Shown: positions 1 to 8,734 of the stretch, piece by piece
Layout of the letters: each line of letters opens with the position of its first letter
Position numbering within the stretch: the first letter of the stretch is position 1
From: Verrucomicrobiota bacterium
GTDB lineage: Bacteria > Verrucomicrobiota > Verrucomicrobiia > CAIQCK01
Length of the DNA: 64,000 nt
NCBI GenBank assembly: GCA_026397915.1
Contig: JAPLTX010000008.1
Coordinates: 62,001-126,000, forward strand
Reading direction: 5' to 3'
Position numbers and translations under genes: made by a program
The notes under the pieces: model-generated
What the model was told of the DNA's origin: nothing
Databases searched by the model: none
What the model saw: only the letters and a program-made list of their open reading frames with translations

Positions 1-706
1 CGACCGCGTTGCCGCCGATGTCGAGGATGGCCTGCGCAAACTCGCGCCACGTGCAAGTGCCTTCCTGCACGGCGTGAAAAAGCCCGTCCGCTCCAGCTTC
101 GAGCAGCACGCGCGTCTGGCGCGCCAGTTCCAACGTCCACGTCGGGCTGCACGTTTCGCGGTCGCTCAGGGCAATCTCCTGTTTGCCTCGCGCCATCTTC
201 CAGACGATCTGGACGAAGTTGGCGCCCTTGGTGAGCGTGGGCGTCTCGCCGTAGAGGCCGGTGGTTCGCAGCACGAGATGGCGCGGCGAGGCGGCGAGCA
301 CGCGCTGTTCGCCGGCGAGTTTGCTGGCGCCATAGACGTTCAGCGGCCGGGGCGCGTCGGTTTCAGCGTAAGGATGGTCGGTTTCGCCGTCAAAAACGTA
401 ATCGGTGCCGTAATGGACGCAGACCGCGCCGAGGTCGCGCGCCACGTTGGCGACGTTGGCCGCGCCGGCATCGTTGACGGCGAACGCGGCATCGCGGTTC
501 GTCTCGGCTTCGCGGACGAGATTGTAGGCGGCGGTGTTGATAACAACGTCGGGCCGCGCTGCCGCGAGTTGCCGGCGGAGTTGGTTGAGGTTCGTGACAT
601 CGAGTTCGGGCAGATCGAAGCCCGTGACCTGCCAGCCATGGCGGAAGACTTTCATCAGGTCGGAACCCAATGCGCCGCGCGCGCCGATGATCGCGATGTG
701 TTGCAT
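1..706 (-). CDS. RmlD-like NAD(P)-dependent sugar-nucleotide reductase (partial)
   Basis: Probable dTDP-4-dehydrorhamnose-reductase-like SDR enzyme of nucleotide-sugar synthesis. Reading from the ATG at 706 gives MQHIAIIGARGALGSDLM, with a Rossmann glycine motif (GARGALG), then the family sequence DVVINTAAYNLV, a THYGTDYVFDG-type strand (here HYGTDYVFDG) and the catalytic YGASKLAGE (Y-x3-K). The frame stays open to the left edge of the window, so about 235 residues are seen and the C-terminus is missing. The start lies 20 bases after the stop of the upstream C-methyltransferase on the same strand, which suggests one operon for a deoxysugar or modified-sugar pathway. The true substrate cannot be told from sequence; another extended-SDR epimerase/reductase is possible. 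Confidence 0.88.
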   Translation of the reverse strand, partial: MQHIAIIGARGALGSDLMKVFRHGWQVTGFDLPELDVTNLNQLRRQLAAARPDVVINTAAYNLVREAETNRDAAFAVNDAGAANVANVARDLGAVCVHYGTDYVFDGETDHPYAETDAPRPLNVYGASKLAGEQRVLAASPRHLVLRTTGLYGETPTLTKGANFVQIVWKMARGKQEIALSDRETCSPTWTLELARQTRVLLEAGADGLFHAVQEGTCTWREFAQAILDIGGNAV

Positions 707-726
707 GGTCGTTCCGGGAGCGCCGC

Positions 727-1974
727 TTAGAGGATCGCCGGTTGCGGGATCGGGGTGATGAACTTCCCGCCGCGCTGCCGGTAAGCCGCCTGTTGCGCCA
801 AAATCTCCTCGGCGAAGTTCCATGCCAGGATCACGACATAATCCGGCATGTCTTGCAGCAGTTTCTCCGGCGGATGAATCGGCAGGTGCGCGCCCGGCGT
901 GAAACGGCCCTGCTTGAGCGGACTGCGGTCCACGGTGTAGGCAATGAGGTCCGTGGTGATACCGCAAAAGTTCAACAGCGTGTTGCCCTTGGCCGGTGCG
1001 CCGTAGGCGGCCACGCGCTTGCCCTGCCGCTTGAGGTCGCGGAGCAACTCGAGCAGCGCCAGTTTCTGCGCGGCGGCTTTGTCGGCGAGTGTCCGGAGCG
1101 TTTCCAGCGAGTCGAGGCGATGCCCGCGCTCGAGCGCCAGCATCGCGGCGACAGAATCTTGCAGCGGAAAAATCTTGTTCTCCGGCAAACAGCCGAACAC
1201 GCGCAGCGAGCCACCATGAATCGGCAGCCGCTCGACGTGGCGGATATCGAGGCCGCACTCGCGATAGAGCCGGACCAACGGCTCCACCGAGAGGTAAGAG
1301 AGGTGCTCATGATAAACCGTGTCGTATTCGCCACGCAGCAGGAAGTCCACCAGATACGGCGCTTCCACCACAAACGCGCCGTCGTCGGCCAGCATCGCCG
1401 CCGCGCCGCGGACGAAATCGCGGATGTCGTCCACGTGGGCCAGCACGTTGTTGGCGTGGATGGCGCGGGCGGGACCGTGCTCGGCGCGGAGCTGCCGGGC
1501 AAGCGCTTCGGAGAAGAACTGCGCCACGGTCGGCACGCCGGCTTGACGGGCGACGGCGGCAAGATTTTCTGCAGGCTCAATGCCCAGCACGCGTGAACCG
1601 GCGTCCTTATAGACCTTCAACAGGCTGCCGTCATTGCTGGCGACCTCGGCGACAAGGTCGGCGGGCTGGAGGCGGAACTGCTTTTTCATCATCTCCGCGA
1701 GCGCCCGGTTGTGGACGTGGATGAAGTCCGAATAGCCGGAGGCGTAGAGATAGTTGCGGAACATGATCACCGGCGCGACGACCTCGCGCAACTGGAGCAG
1801 GTGGCAGTTGGCGCACCATTGCAGTGTGAGCGGGAACGACGGCTCGGCGGCGATCTCGTCCGGCGATTTCAGGTAGCTGTTAGCCAGTGGCGTCCTGCCA
1901 AGGTCCAGGATCGCGTGCAAATCGCCGCTGTCGCAGATGCGGCACGTGGTTCGGTTGACGAAATGTTTGTTCAT
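727..1974 (-). CDS. Zinc-binding SAM-dependent sugar C-methyltransferase
   Basis: Class I methyltransferase of the deoxysugar C-methyltransferase type (NovU/TylC3-like). The N-terminus carries a zinc-binding pair CRIC (C11, C14) and CANC (C54, C57). A SAM-binding region follows ([12 protein letters not shown]), then the family motif YHEHLSYLS. The C-terminal domain has [17 protein letters not shown], typical of the Methyltransf_14 region. I chose the ATG at 1974 (MNKHF) because homology begins at once; the open frame runs 22 codons further upstream without family features. It is about 415 residues, normal for the family. It sits directly upstream of the RmlD-like reductase on the same strand, consistent with synthesis of a branched or methylated deoxysugar. 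The nucleotide-sugar substrate is unknown. Confidence 0.9.
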   Translation of the reverse strand: MNKHFVNRTTCRICDSGDLHAILDLGRTPLANSYLKSPDEIAAEPSFPLTLQWCANCHLLQLREVVAPVIMFRNYLYASGYSDFIHVHNRALAEMMKKQFRLQPADLVAEVASNDGSLLKVYKDAGSRVLGIEPAENLAAVARQAGVPTVAQFFSEALARQLRAEHGPARAIHANNVLAHVDDIRDFVRGAAAMLADDGAFVVEAPYLVDFLLRGEYDTVYHEHLSYLSVEPLVRLYRECGLDIRHVERLPIHGGSLRVFGCLPENKIFPLQDSVAAMLALERGHRLDSLETLRTLADKAAAQKLALLELLRDLKRQGKRVAAYGAPAKGNTLLNFCGITTDLIAYTVDRSPLKQGRFTPGAHLPIHPPEKLLQDMPDYVVILAWNFAEEILAQQAAYRQRGGKFITPIPQPAIL

Positions 1975-2212
1975 GCTGACGGGCCGTTCGCCTTTGCATC
2001 GCCGGGCGAACATCGTCGCGCAGACTAGGACGCGCGCCAAACCAACGCAAGGGCAGAATCGTTGCGTTTCGGTTGCGGCATTTCGTCTTGTGTCCGCTGT
2101 CGGCGCTGCCTAGATTGTGCGCGTCGTCGGCCCGATTCCCCGCGAAGATTTTCCCGAGAACGGCCCGGCGCGAGAAACCGGCGCTGCGGCGGTGACCGCA
2201 GCCGTTGAATGC

Positions 2213-3454
2213 ATGGACATGGCTGAATCGAACGTGACTTCGCCTTCCGCCGCGGACGCTGCCGGCGGCGCGACGACGAAGGTGTTTATCGTCGCAAACT
2301 GGGCGCAAGGCAAAGGCTTCAGCGGCGGCGACCGCATTTTCATCGAGCTGGCGCGCCACTGGCGGCGCAAGCCGGGCGTGGATGTCCACCTGTTGCTGTC
2401 GGAGGAGGGCTGGCAGTTCTGCCAGAAGAAGAATCTCGCGGAGGTGGCCCACACGGTCTGGAGTCCGGCGCGGTGGACCGGCTGGGGAATGCTGCCGAAT
2501 TTTGCGCTGCGCACGCTGCACAGCCTGTGGCGGGCGGCGACGCTGCCGTTGGACAATTCGCCGACGTTCGTTTATTCAGCGGGGGATTTCTGGCCCGACT
2601 CACTGCCAGCTTTTCTGTTGAAGCTGCGGCGCAGGAACGTGAGGTGGGTGGCGGGATTTTACCTTTTCGCCCCGGCCCCGTGGTCGGCGGAGTCGCCTTA
2701 CAAGGGCCGGCAGTATTTGAAAGGTTGGGTTTACTGGCTGACGCAGGCGGTATCGGGTTTTCTGATCCAGAAGTTCGCGGACAGGATTTTCTGCATCGTG
2801 GAGCTGGACCGCGACCGGTTCATCCGGGCGGGCGTCGCGCCGGAGCGGTTGACGATCGTGCGCGGCGGCGTAGACGTGGAGCTGGCCGAGAGCGTGCCGG
2901 AGCCGCCGGAGAAAACCTACGACGCGGTGTTCATCGGGCGGTTTCATCCGCAAAAAGGCGGGTTGGAACTGGTGGACATCTGGAACGAGGTTGTCAAGGC
3001 CCGGCCCGGCGCGCGGTTGATCATGATCGGCGACGACGGGCCGCTAAAGGAGAAGATCGAGGCACGTATCGCGGCGCTGCATTTGGAGCCGAACATCCGC
3101 GTGGTGCTGTTCCTGTCGGATTTGGAGAAGGCGAGGATCTACAAATCGAGCCGCGTGGTGGTGCATCCGGCGGTTTACGACGTGGGCGGCATGGCGGCGT
3201 GCGAGGCGATGGTTTGCGGTCTGCCAGGCGTAAGCTTCGATCTTGTCGGGCTGCGGACTTACTACCCCATCGGCATGCTCAAGGCACCGGAGCGGGATCT
3301 GCCGGCGTTCGCGCGCTGCATCCTGAACCTGCTGGACGACAAGGCACTCTACGAGAAGACGCGGCAGGACGCACTCAAGCTGGCCTACTCGTGGGATTGG
3401 CGGAAGCGCGCGGAGGAGTTGTGGCAGGCGATGATGGGCAGCTCGCCGCGATGA
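2213..3454 (+). CDS. Group 1 glycosyltransferase
   Basis: GT-B-fold glycosyltransferase, probably cytoplasmic and adding a sugar to a surface polysaccharide. The N-terminal domain has the acceptor-side glycine stretch KGFSGGDRIFIEL. The C-terminal Glycos_transf_1 domain starts near residue 238 with FIGRFHPQKGG, and the nucleotide-sugar-binding region reads YDVGGMAACEAMVCGLP. The open frame begins at 2117, but the first 30 or so residues look like non-coding sequence. Start candidates are ATG 2213 and ATG 2219, and neither has a strong Shine-Dalgarno sequence. The gene is divergent from the methyltransferase/reductase pair and is followed by a small methyltransferase, so the 5 kb block looks like part of a polysaccharide biosynthesis locus. 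Confidence 0.87.
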   Translation: MDMAESNVTSPSAADAAGGATTKVFIVANWAQGKGFSGGDRIFIELARHWRRKPGVDVHLLLSEEGWQFCQKKNLAEVAHTVWSPARWTGWGMLPNFALRTLHSLWRAATLPLDNSPTFVYSAGDFWPDSLPAFLLKLRRRNVRWVAGFYLFAPAPWSAESPYKGRQYLKGWVYWLTQAVSGFLIQKFADRIFCIVELDRDRFIRAGVAPERLTIVRGGVDVELAESVPEPPEKTYDAVFIGRFHPQKGGLELVDIWNEVVKARPGARLIMIGDDGPLKEKIEARIAALHLEPNIRVVLFLSDLEKARIYKSSRVVVHPAVYDVGGMAACEAMVCGLPGVSFDLVGLRTYYPIGMLKAPERDLPAFARCILNLLDDKALYEKTRQDALKLAYSWDWRKRAEELWQAMMGSSPR

Positions 3455-3514
3455 GGCGGCGGCGTTTACGTTGTGGCGGCGGGGCGGGCTTTCCCCTATA
3501 GTGCGCAGCCGTTG

Positions 3515-4195
3515 ATGCTGGCGATGGACGAGACTGAAACCAAACTGAATCTGGGTTGCGGCCCCAACAGCGCGGCGGGCTGGCTGAATTTCGATTGGGG
3601 AGTGCTGCCGCTGCTCTCGAAGCTGCCGTGGCTGAGAAAAGCCGCCATCGCGTTGCGCCTGCTGCCGGCGTGTTACGAGACACCGTGGCCGAAAATCCAA
3701 TTGGTGGACATCCGCAAGCGGCTGCCGCTTCGCGACGGCTCGGTGAAATTCATTTACTGTTCACATGTGCTGGAGCATTTCGACCGGTGGGAGGCGTTGC
3801 GCATTTTGAAGGAATGCCACCGCTGCCTGCGTGACGGCGGGATTATGCGGATCGTCGTGCCTGACATTCCGAAGATGTTCGCCCTTTATCAGGAGGCCGG
3901 CCGGCAGCCGGCAGCCGCTGGCGGCGAGAAAAGGCCGGGGCGGGACTTGTGCAGATTATGGTGGGGCTTCAGCACCGACGAAGACCCCGGCGGCTTCCTC
4001 GGCAAACTCTCGCGGCGGTTCATGCGGCATCACCGCTGGCACTACGACCGGGAGGAACTGGAGTTGCTCGCGAAGGAAGCGGGATTGGGCGGGATGGTGG
4101 TCCACGACTTCCGGCAAGGCTCAGTGCCGGACCTGGACACGCTGGATTACGAGGCGCACAGGCCGCACAGCATCTACGTCGAAGTCTCGAAGTAA
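3515..4195 (+). CDS. SAM-dependent methyltransferase (type 11)
   Basis: Small class I methyltransferase. Motif I is LNLGCGPNSAAGWLNFDW at the N-terminus. A downstream SAM-fold motif reads FIYCSHVLEHFDRWEALRIL, followed by LRDGGIMRIVVPD, the pattern of predicted methyltransferases found in glycan and lipopolysaccharide loci. The open frame reaches 3473. I favour ATG 3515 or 3524, just before the first beta strand, because the upstream codons show no family sequence. It lies 60 bases after the glycosyltransferase and ends 10 bases before the convergent glycosyltransferase on the other strand. It probably methylates a sugar of the surface polysaccharide; the exact acceptor is not readable. Confidence 0.85.
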   Translation: MLAMDETETKLNLGCGPNSAAGWLNFDWGVLPLLSKLPWLRKAAIALRLLPACYETPWPKIQLVDIRKRLPLRDGSVKFIYCSHVLEHFDRWEALRILKECHRCLRDGGIMRIVVPDIPKMFALYQEAGRQPAAAGGEKRPGRDLCRLWWGFSTDEDPGGFLGKLSRRFMRHHRWHYDREELELLAKEAGLGGMVVHDFRQGSVPDLDTLDYEAHRPHSIYVEVSK

Positions 4196-4204
4196 ACAGC
4201 GCCG

Positions 4205-5359
4205 TCAGCCCAACAGCGCCCGTTCCACCGCCTCAACATTCCGGTCCGAGTAGTGTTCCTCCGCAAACTTCCGGCAAACCGGCCGCCGCGCGCGCGCTTC
4301 GGCGGGGTTGCCGACGATGCGCGCCAGTGTTTCCTTGAACGCCTCAGCGGACGGCGGTATCACCCACGCCACCGTCGGACTGGTCGCGTCGCGCACGCCG
4401 GGACAATCCGCGCCGATGACCGGCAGCCCGCTGCCCAAGCTCTCCAGCGTCACGCGTGGAAAACCCTCCTGATACAGCGGCATCGCGCACAAAACATCGG
4501 CCGCGCTGTAGTAGTCCACGAGGTCTTTGTTGGCCACGTTGCCGGCGAAGACGACGTTGATCTGCGTTTTCGCCGCCTGCGCCACCTCGTCCTCCAACGG
4601 CCCGACGCCCGCGAAAACAAACAACACGTCGCGGAAGCGCGGATCGCGCGAGGCCTCCAGCATCACCCGCACGCCCTTGATGGCCAGAAGCCTGCCGACG
4701 AAAAGACAGACGAACCGATCTTGCGGCAGGCCGAGTTTCTGCCGGCACTGCGCCCGGTCGCGCGGCTGGAATGTATTGAGGTCTATCCAGTAGGAAAACC
4801 GCCCCGCCCGCTCCGCCGGCACGCCGCTGGCCACCAGTTCCTCCAACGACTGGTTGGACATGGCGATGACACGGTCGAATCCACGCAGAATCCAGCCGAT
4901 GGCGCGCTCCAGCGCGCTGCCTTTGCGCAGGTTATAGACTGCGTGCGAACTCATCACGAGGCGCTTGCCAAACAACGGCCCCAGCACCCGCGCCGCCGCC
5001 GCTGCTGCTAGGCCGTGCGCGTGAATGGCCCGCACGCGTCCGCCGCGCGCCACCAACCACCAAAAGCCGCCCCAAAACAACCGCGGCACCAGGTAAAGAA
5101 ACTGGAGCGGCGGATACTTCTCCAGCACATGGAACCAGCCCTGACCAAACCACCACAGCCGCCAGACGCGCATGCCGCCGGTTTCCTCGTAGCGTTTCCA
5201 CGGCACGGGCGTCGTCAGCGGAAAAAGACTCAGCACGTCCACCTGCCAGCCGCGGGAAACGAGGGCGCGGGTCAGGTCGTCCAAATGCGTTTCCACGCCG
5301 CCGACGTTGGGCGCGAAACAATTGCTGAAAATCAAAACCGATTTCTCCGGCGTCGCCAT
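4205..5359 (-). CDS. Glycosyltransferase family 4
   Basis: Retaining GT4 enzyme. The N-terminal Glycosyltransferase-4-like domain starts SVLIFSNCFAPNVGGVETHL, typical of this family. The C-terminal donor-binding domain has LFVGRLLAIKGV, then FAGVGPLEDEV, and the E-x7-E signature in QEGFPRVTLESLGSGLPVIG. About 384 residues is a normal length. The start is set at ATG 5359 (MATPEKSV); the open frame upstream to 5407 is Ala/Pro-rich and lies in the space divergent from parB. It is convergent with the small methyltransferase. With its neighbours it suggests assembly of an extracellular or O-antigen-like glycan. Confidence 0.9.
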   Translation of the reverse strand: MATPEKSVLIFSNCFAPNVGGVETHLDDLTRALVSRGWQVDVLSLFPLTTPVPWKRYEETGGMRVWRLWWFGQGWFHVLEKYPPLQFLYLVPRLFWGGFWWLVARGGRVRAIHAHGLAAAAAARVLGPLFGKRLVMSSHAVYNLRKGSALERAIGWILRGFDRVIAMSNQSLEELVASGVPAERAGRFSYWIDLNTFQPRDRAQCRQKLGLPQDRFVCLFVGRLLAIKGVRVMLEASRDPRFRDVLFVFAGVGPLEDEVAQAAKTQINVVFAGNVANKDLVDYYSAADVLCAMPLYQEGFPRVTLESLGSGLPVIGADCPGVRDATSPTVAWVIPPSAEAFKETLARIVGNPAEARARRPVCRKFAEEHYSDRNVEAVERALLG

Positions 5360-5472
5360 GCCCGTAGGATGTGGAGACGCCGGAGCCAAGGCAAGAGCGA
5401 AAGTCACTCGACATCATGTGGGGAAAACATCCTCTTTGACATTGGCGGCGGGGCGATGTAAACAGCCCGCCA

Positions 5473-6492
5473 ATGACCCACAAGAAAGCGCTTGGAAAAG
5501 GACTGGATGCGCTCATCCAGCGCGGGTTGTCCAAGACGGCAACCGCACCAACAGCCGCGCCGGTGCCCGTGCCACCGCTTGCGGCGCCCGCGCCGTCGGT
5601 AATTGCAGCGCCCGTCACAGTTGCAGCGCCGCCCGTCGCGCCATCGGCTCCGCCCGCGCCCCTTGCCCCGCCTGCGCCGTCCGCTGACGCCGTCGCGCAG
5701 GTCGAGATCGGCAGGATTCGAGCCAACCCGTTTCAGCCGCGCACGAAGTTCGAACACGAGGCGTTGGAAGAACTCGTCGCCTCCATCCGCGAGCACGGCA
5801 TCGTCTCGCCCCTCATCGTCCGCCGTGCCGCCGACGGACAAGGCTACGAACTTATCGCCGGCGAGCGCCGTCTCCGCGCCGCGCGGGAGGCCGGTCTGGC
5901 CACCGTGCCAATCATCGTCCGCGACGCCGATGACCGCGATTCGCTGGAGCTGGCGCTCATCGAGAACCTCCAGCGCCAGGACCTCAACCCCATCGAGGAA
6001 TCGCACGGCTACCAGCAGTTGATTGACAAATTCGGACTGACACAGGAGCAGGTGGCCCAACAGGTCGGCAAGAACCGCGCCACCGTGGCGAATGCGTTGC
6101 GCATGCTCGGTCTGCCGGAACAGGTGCAGGCATGGGTCCGCGATGGCCAGCTTTCTGTCGGCCACGCCAAGGTCATCCTCGGCCTGACCATCACCGACGA
6201 GATGACCATCGTCGCCGAGCGCGTGTTGCGCGATGGCCTCAACGTCCGCGACACCGAGAGGTTGGTCGAGCGCATCAAGGCCACCACCGGCCGCCGCCAG
6301 CCGATCCGCCGCAAGCGCGGCGCCGACGCCGAAAAACCGCCGCACGTCCTCGCTATCGAAAACGGCATCTGCCGCAAACTCGGCACGAAGGTCACCATCC
6401 ATCCGCAAACCATCGGTGGGTTCATCCGCGTCGAATATTACAACGACGACGACCTCAGCCGCCTCGGCGGCATCCTCGGCGGGGAACTGTGA
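5473..6492 (+). CDS. parB: Chromosome-partitioning protein ParB
   Basis: ParB/Spo0J-family CTP-dependent DNA clamp that loads at parS sites and works with the ParA ATPase. The N-terminus carries the ParA-interaction motif KKALGKGLDALIQ. Residues about 22-73 form an Ala/Pro-rich linker. The ParB nuclease-like domain follows, with IRANPFQPR, the CTP-binding AGERRLRAA near residue 130 and ENLQRQDLNPIEE. The helix-turn-helix is TQEQVAQQVGKNRATVANAL. The C-terminal dimerisation segment ends at GGELstop. It is 339 residues; the linker makes it slightly long. parA normally sits just upstream, but here the upstream neighbour is a divergent glycosyltransferase, so parA must be elsewhere. I saw no clear parS palindrome in the window. 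Confidence 0.95.
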   Translation: MTHKKALGKGLDALIQRGLSKTATAPTAAPVPVPPLAAPAPSVIAAPVTVAAPPVAPSAPPAPLAPPAPSADAVAQVEIGRIRANPFQPRTKFEHEALEELVASIREHGIVSPLIVRRAADGQGYELIAGERRLRAAREAGLATVPIIVRDADDRDSLELALIENLQRQDLNPIEESHGYQQLIDKFGLTQEQVAQQVGKNRATVANALRMLGLPEQVQAWVRDGQLSVGHAKVILGLTITDEMTIVAERVLRDGLNVRDTERLVERIKATTGRRQPIRRKRGADAEKPPHVLAIENGICRKLGTKVTIHPQTIGGFIRVEYYNDDDLSRLGGILGGEL

Positions 6493-6546
6493 CCTGTCGC
6501 AGGCATCCCTGCCCCGCTGTCGGCCCGTCGCCATCCATGAAAGAGA

Positions 6547-7599
6547 ATGCCAATGCCACGCTACGCTTTGTTCCTCGCAACGCTGCTGCTGACAACCGCC
6601 GCGACGATAACAGCCGCCGCTGAACCAACCGATTGGTTTCATCAAGCCAAGTGGGGCGTGATGACACATTACCTCGGCGCGCCGCCCAGCAGCAAGGGTG
6701 GAGCCGAGCTGACCGCCGAGATGTGGAACGAACAGGTCAACCGCTTCGACGTGGCCGGCCTTGTGGACCAGTTGGCCGCGACCGGTGCGCGCTATCTGCT
6801 CTTCACCATCGGCCAGAACTCCGGCCACTTCTGCGCGCCGAACGCAACCTATGACAAACTCGTCAGCATCACGCCGAGCAAATGCTCACGCCGTGACCTG
6901 ATCGCTGACTTGGCGATGGCGCTGGCTGCGCGGAACATCCGGCTGATGGTTTACCTGCCAAGCGGCGCGCCCGCGGCCGATCCCGTGGCGCGGCAAAAGC
7001 TCGGCTGGCTTTGGGGACGGACGGGCGGCTGGCAATTGCCCGGCGAACCGGTGGGCGGCCGGCTGGCGGCTTTCCAACAGCGCTGGGAGTCGGTGATCCG
7101 CGAGTGGTCGCTGCGGTGGGGCAAAAACGTCGCGGGCTGGTGGATTGATGGCTGTTATTTCCCCTACCAAATGTATCGCTTCGACGACGAGCCGAATTTC
7201 GCCAGCTTCGCGCGCGCGCTGAAAGCGGGCAACCCCGACGCCATCGTCGCGTTCAACCCCGGCGTGAAGGTGCCGGTCATCGCGTTCACGCGGCACGAGG
7301 ATTACGCGGCGGGCGAGGTGAACCTGAAGGAGTTCGCCAAGGCGGTGGAGGCTTGTTCTGGCCGGTGGCTGGAGTGCGAAGGCCGGAAGGTGCAGTTCCA
7401 GATTCTCACGTATCTCGGCTCAACGTGGTGCCGCGGCGACCGGCCACAGATGCCCGACGACACGATCACCGCCACCACCCGCCAGCTTGCGGCCAAAGGC
7501 GGCGTCGTGACCTTCGACGTGCCGATCCAGAAGAGCGGCCTGATTCCCGCGCCGTTCGTCGAGCAACTCCGCGCCATCGGCCAAGCCATGAGGAAGTAA
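6547..7599 (+). CDS. Exported GH29-like alpha-L-fucosidase family protein
   Basis: Predicted secreted glycosidase of the GH29 (alpha-L-fucosidase) superfamily. After a signal peptide (about residues 1-25, ending TITAAA) comes the family opening WFHQAKWGVMTHYL. GARYLLFTIGQNSGHFCAPN and RRDLIADLAMALAARNIRLM match the GH29 barrel strands. GWWIDGCYFPY matches the strand that carries the catalytic Asp nucleophile. At 350 residues it is short for GH29 and lacks the usual C-terminal beta-sandwich, so it may be a divergent family member. It precedes the NHL-repeat gene by 4 bases. The fucose link is an inference from fold-level similarity. Confidence 0.72.
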   Translation: MPMPRYALFLATLLLTTAATITAAAEPTDWFHQAKWGVMTHYLGAPPSSKGGAELTAEMWNEQVNRFDVAGLVDQLAATGARYLLFTIGQNSGHFCAPNATYDKLVSITPSKCSRRDLIADLAMALAARNIRLMVYLPSGAPAADPVARQKLGWLWGRTGGWQLPGEPVGGRLAAFQQRWESVIREWSLRWGKNVAGWWIDGCYFPYQMYRFDDEPNFASFARALKAGNPDAIVAFNPGVKVPVIAFTRHEDYAAGEVNLKEFAKAVEACSGRWLECEGRKVQFQILTYLGSTWCRGDRPQMPDDTITATTRQLAAKGGVVTFDVPIQKSGLIPAPFVEQLRAIGQAMRK

Positions 7600-7603
7600 C
7601 GCC

Positions 7604-8641
7604 ATGAAAACCATCTCCCTCGTTTTGTTCCTTCCGCTCCTTACCCTCGCCACCGCGGCGCACGCCGGCAAACTCACGCTCGTTGTGGGCGGTGACGGGA
7701 AGCTGCACGAACCGTTTGCTGCGGCTCTCGATGCCGCGGGTAACATATTCATCTCCGAGGAGAGCGGGCGAATCCTGAAAGTGGACGCAAAGGGCGTTAT
7801 CAAGACCATCGCCGGCGAAGGCGGGAAGGGTTTCTCAGGCGACGGTGGCCCCGCGGCGAAGGCGCAGCTCCATTTCCCGCACAACCTCATCGTCGCGCCC
7901 AACGGCGACCTGCTCATCGCCGACACACTGAACAACTGCGTCCGCAAGATTGACGCGAAGACCGGCGTCATCACCACCTTCGCCGGCACCGGCGAGAAAG
8001 GCTTCAGCGGCGACGGTGGCCCGGCCGCAAAGGCAAAGTTCAACGGCACCTTCAGCATCGCGCTCGACCGCGCCGGCCGTCAGCTCTACATCTGCGATCT
8101 CGGCAACCGCCGCATTCGTGCGATGGACATGAAGACCGGCCTCGTCAAGACCTTCGCCGGCAACGGCCAGCGCGGCGTGCCCACCGACGGCACCGACGCC
8201 ACGAGCAGCCCGCTCACGGACCCGCGCGCTGTCTGCGTGGACTCGAAGGGAAACATCTACATTCTAGAGCGTAGCGGCCACGCGTTGCGCGTCGTGGAAA
8301 GGACCGGCAAAATCCGCACCGTCGCCGGCACGGGCAAGAAAGGTTTCAGCGGTGACGGCGGCGACGCGCTTAAGGCCGAGATGAACGGCCCGAAGCACCT
8401 CTACCCTGACCTCCAGGACAACATTCTCATTGCCGATGCCGAGAACAACGTCGTCCGCAAATACATTCCCGCGACTCGCAAACTGGTCCGCGTGGCCGGC
8501 ACGGACAGGAAAGGCGCCGCGCTCGACACCAACCCCCTCAAGACGGAACTGGCCCGCCCGCACGGCGTCTATGTCCACACCGACGGCACGATCTACATCG
8601 TGGACAGCTACAACAACCGCATCCTCAAAATCGCCCCATAA
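7604..8641 (+). CDS. Exported NHL-repeat beta-propeller protein
   Basis: Secreted or periplasmic beta-propeller. A signal peptide (MKTISLVLFLPLLTLATAAHA) is followed by NHL-type repeats. Units such as GNIFISEESGRILKVDAKG, GDLLIADTLNNCVRKID and GTIYIVDSYNNRILKIAP carry the repeat signature. Between blades the loop GKGFSGDGGPAAKA recurs: near-identical copies occur three times, with two degenerate copies (GVPTDGTDATSSPL and GAALDTNPLKTELA). NHL propellers mostly bind proteins or ligands; no catalytic role can be assigned. The start codon follows the fucosidase-like stop by 4 bases, so the two are probably co-transcribed and translationally coupled. Confidence 0.88.
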   Translation: MKTISLVLFLPLLTLATAAHAGKLTLVVGGDGKLHEPFAAALDAAGNIFISEESGRILKVDAKGVIKTIAGEGGKGFSGDGGPAAKAQLHFPHNLIVAPNGDLLIADTLNNCVRKIDAKTGVITTFAGTGEKGFSGDGGPAAKAKFNGTFSIALDRAGRQLYICDLGNRRIRAMDMKTGLVKTFAGNGQRGVPTDGTDATSSPLTDPRAVCVDSKGNIYILERSGHALRVVERTGKIRTVAGTGKKGFSGDGGDALKAEMNGPKHLYPDLQDNILIADAENNVVRKYIPATRKLVRVAGTDRKGAALDTNPLKTELARPHGVYVHTDGTIYIVDSYNNRILKIAP

Positions 8642-8734
8642 GCCGCACGCGCCGGTTTTGCTCAAGAAAGGTCGAAACCACTGCGCCGTAGCGGTGTTTT
8701 CTCAACCACCGTTGCGCATTTGAAAGGAGCGACC

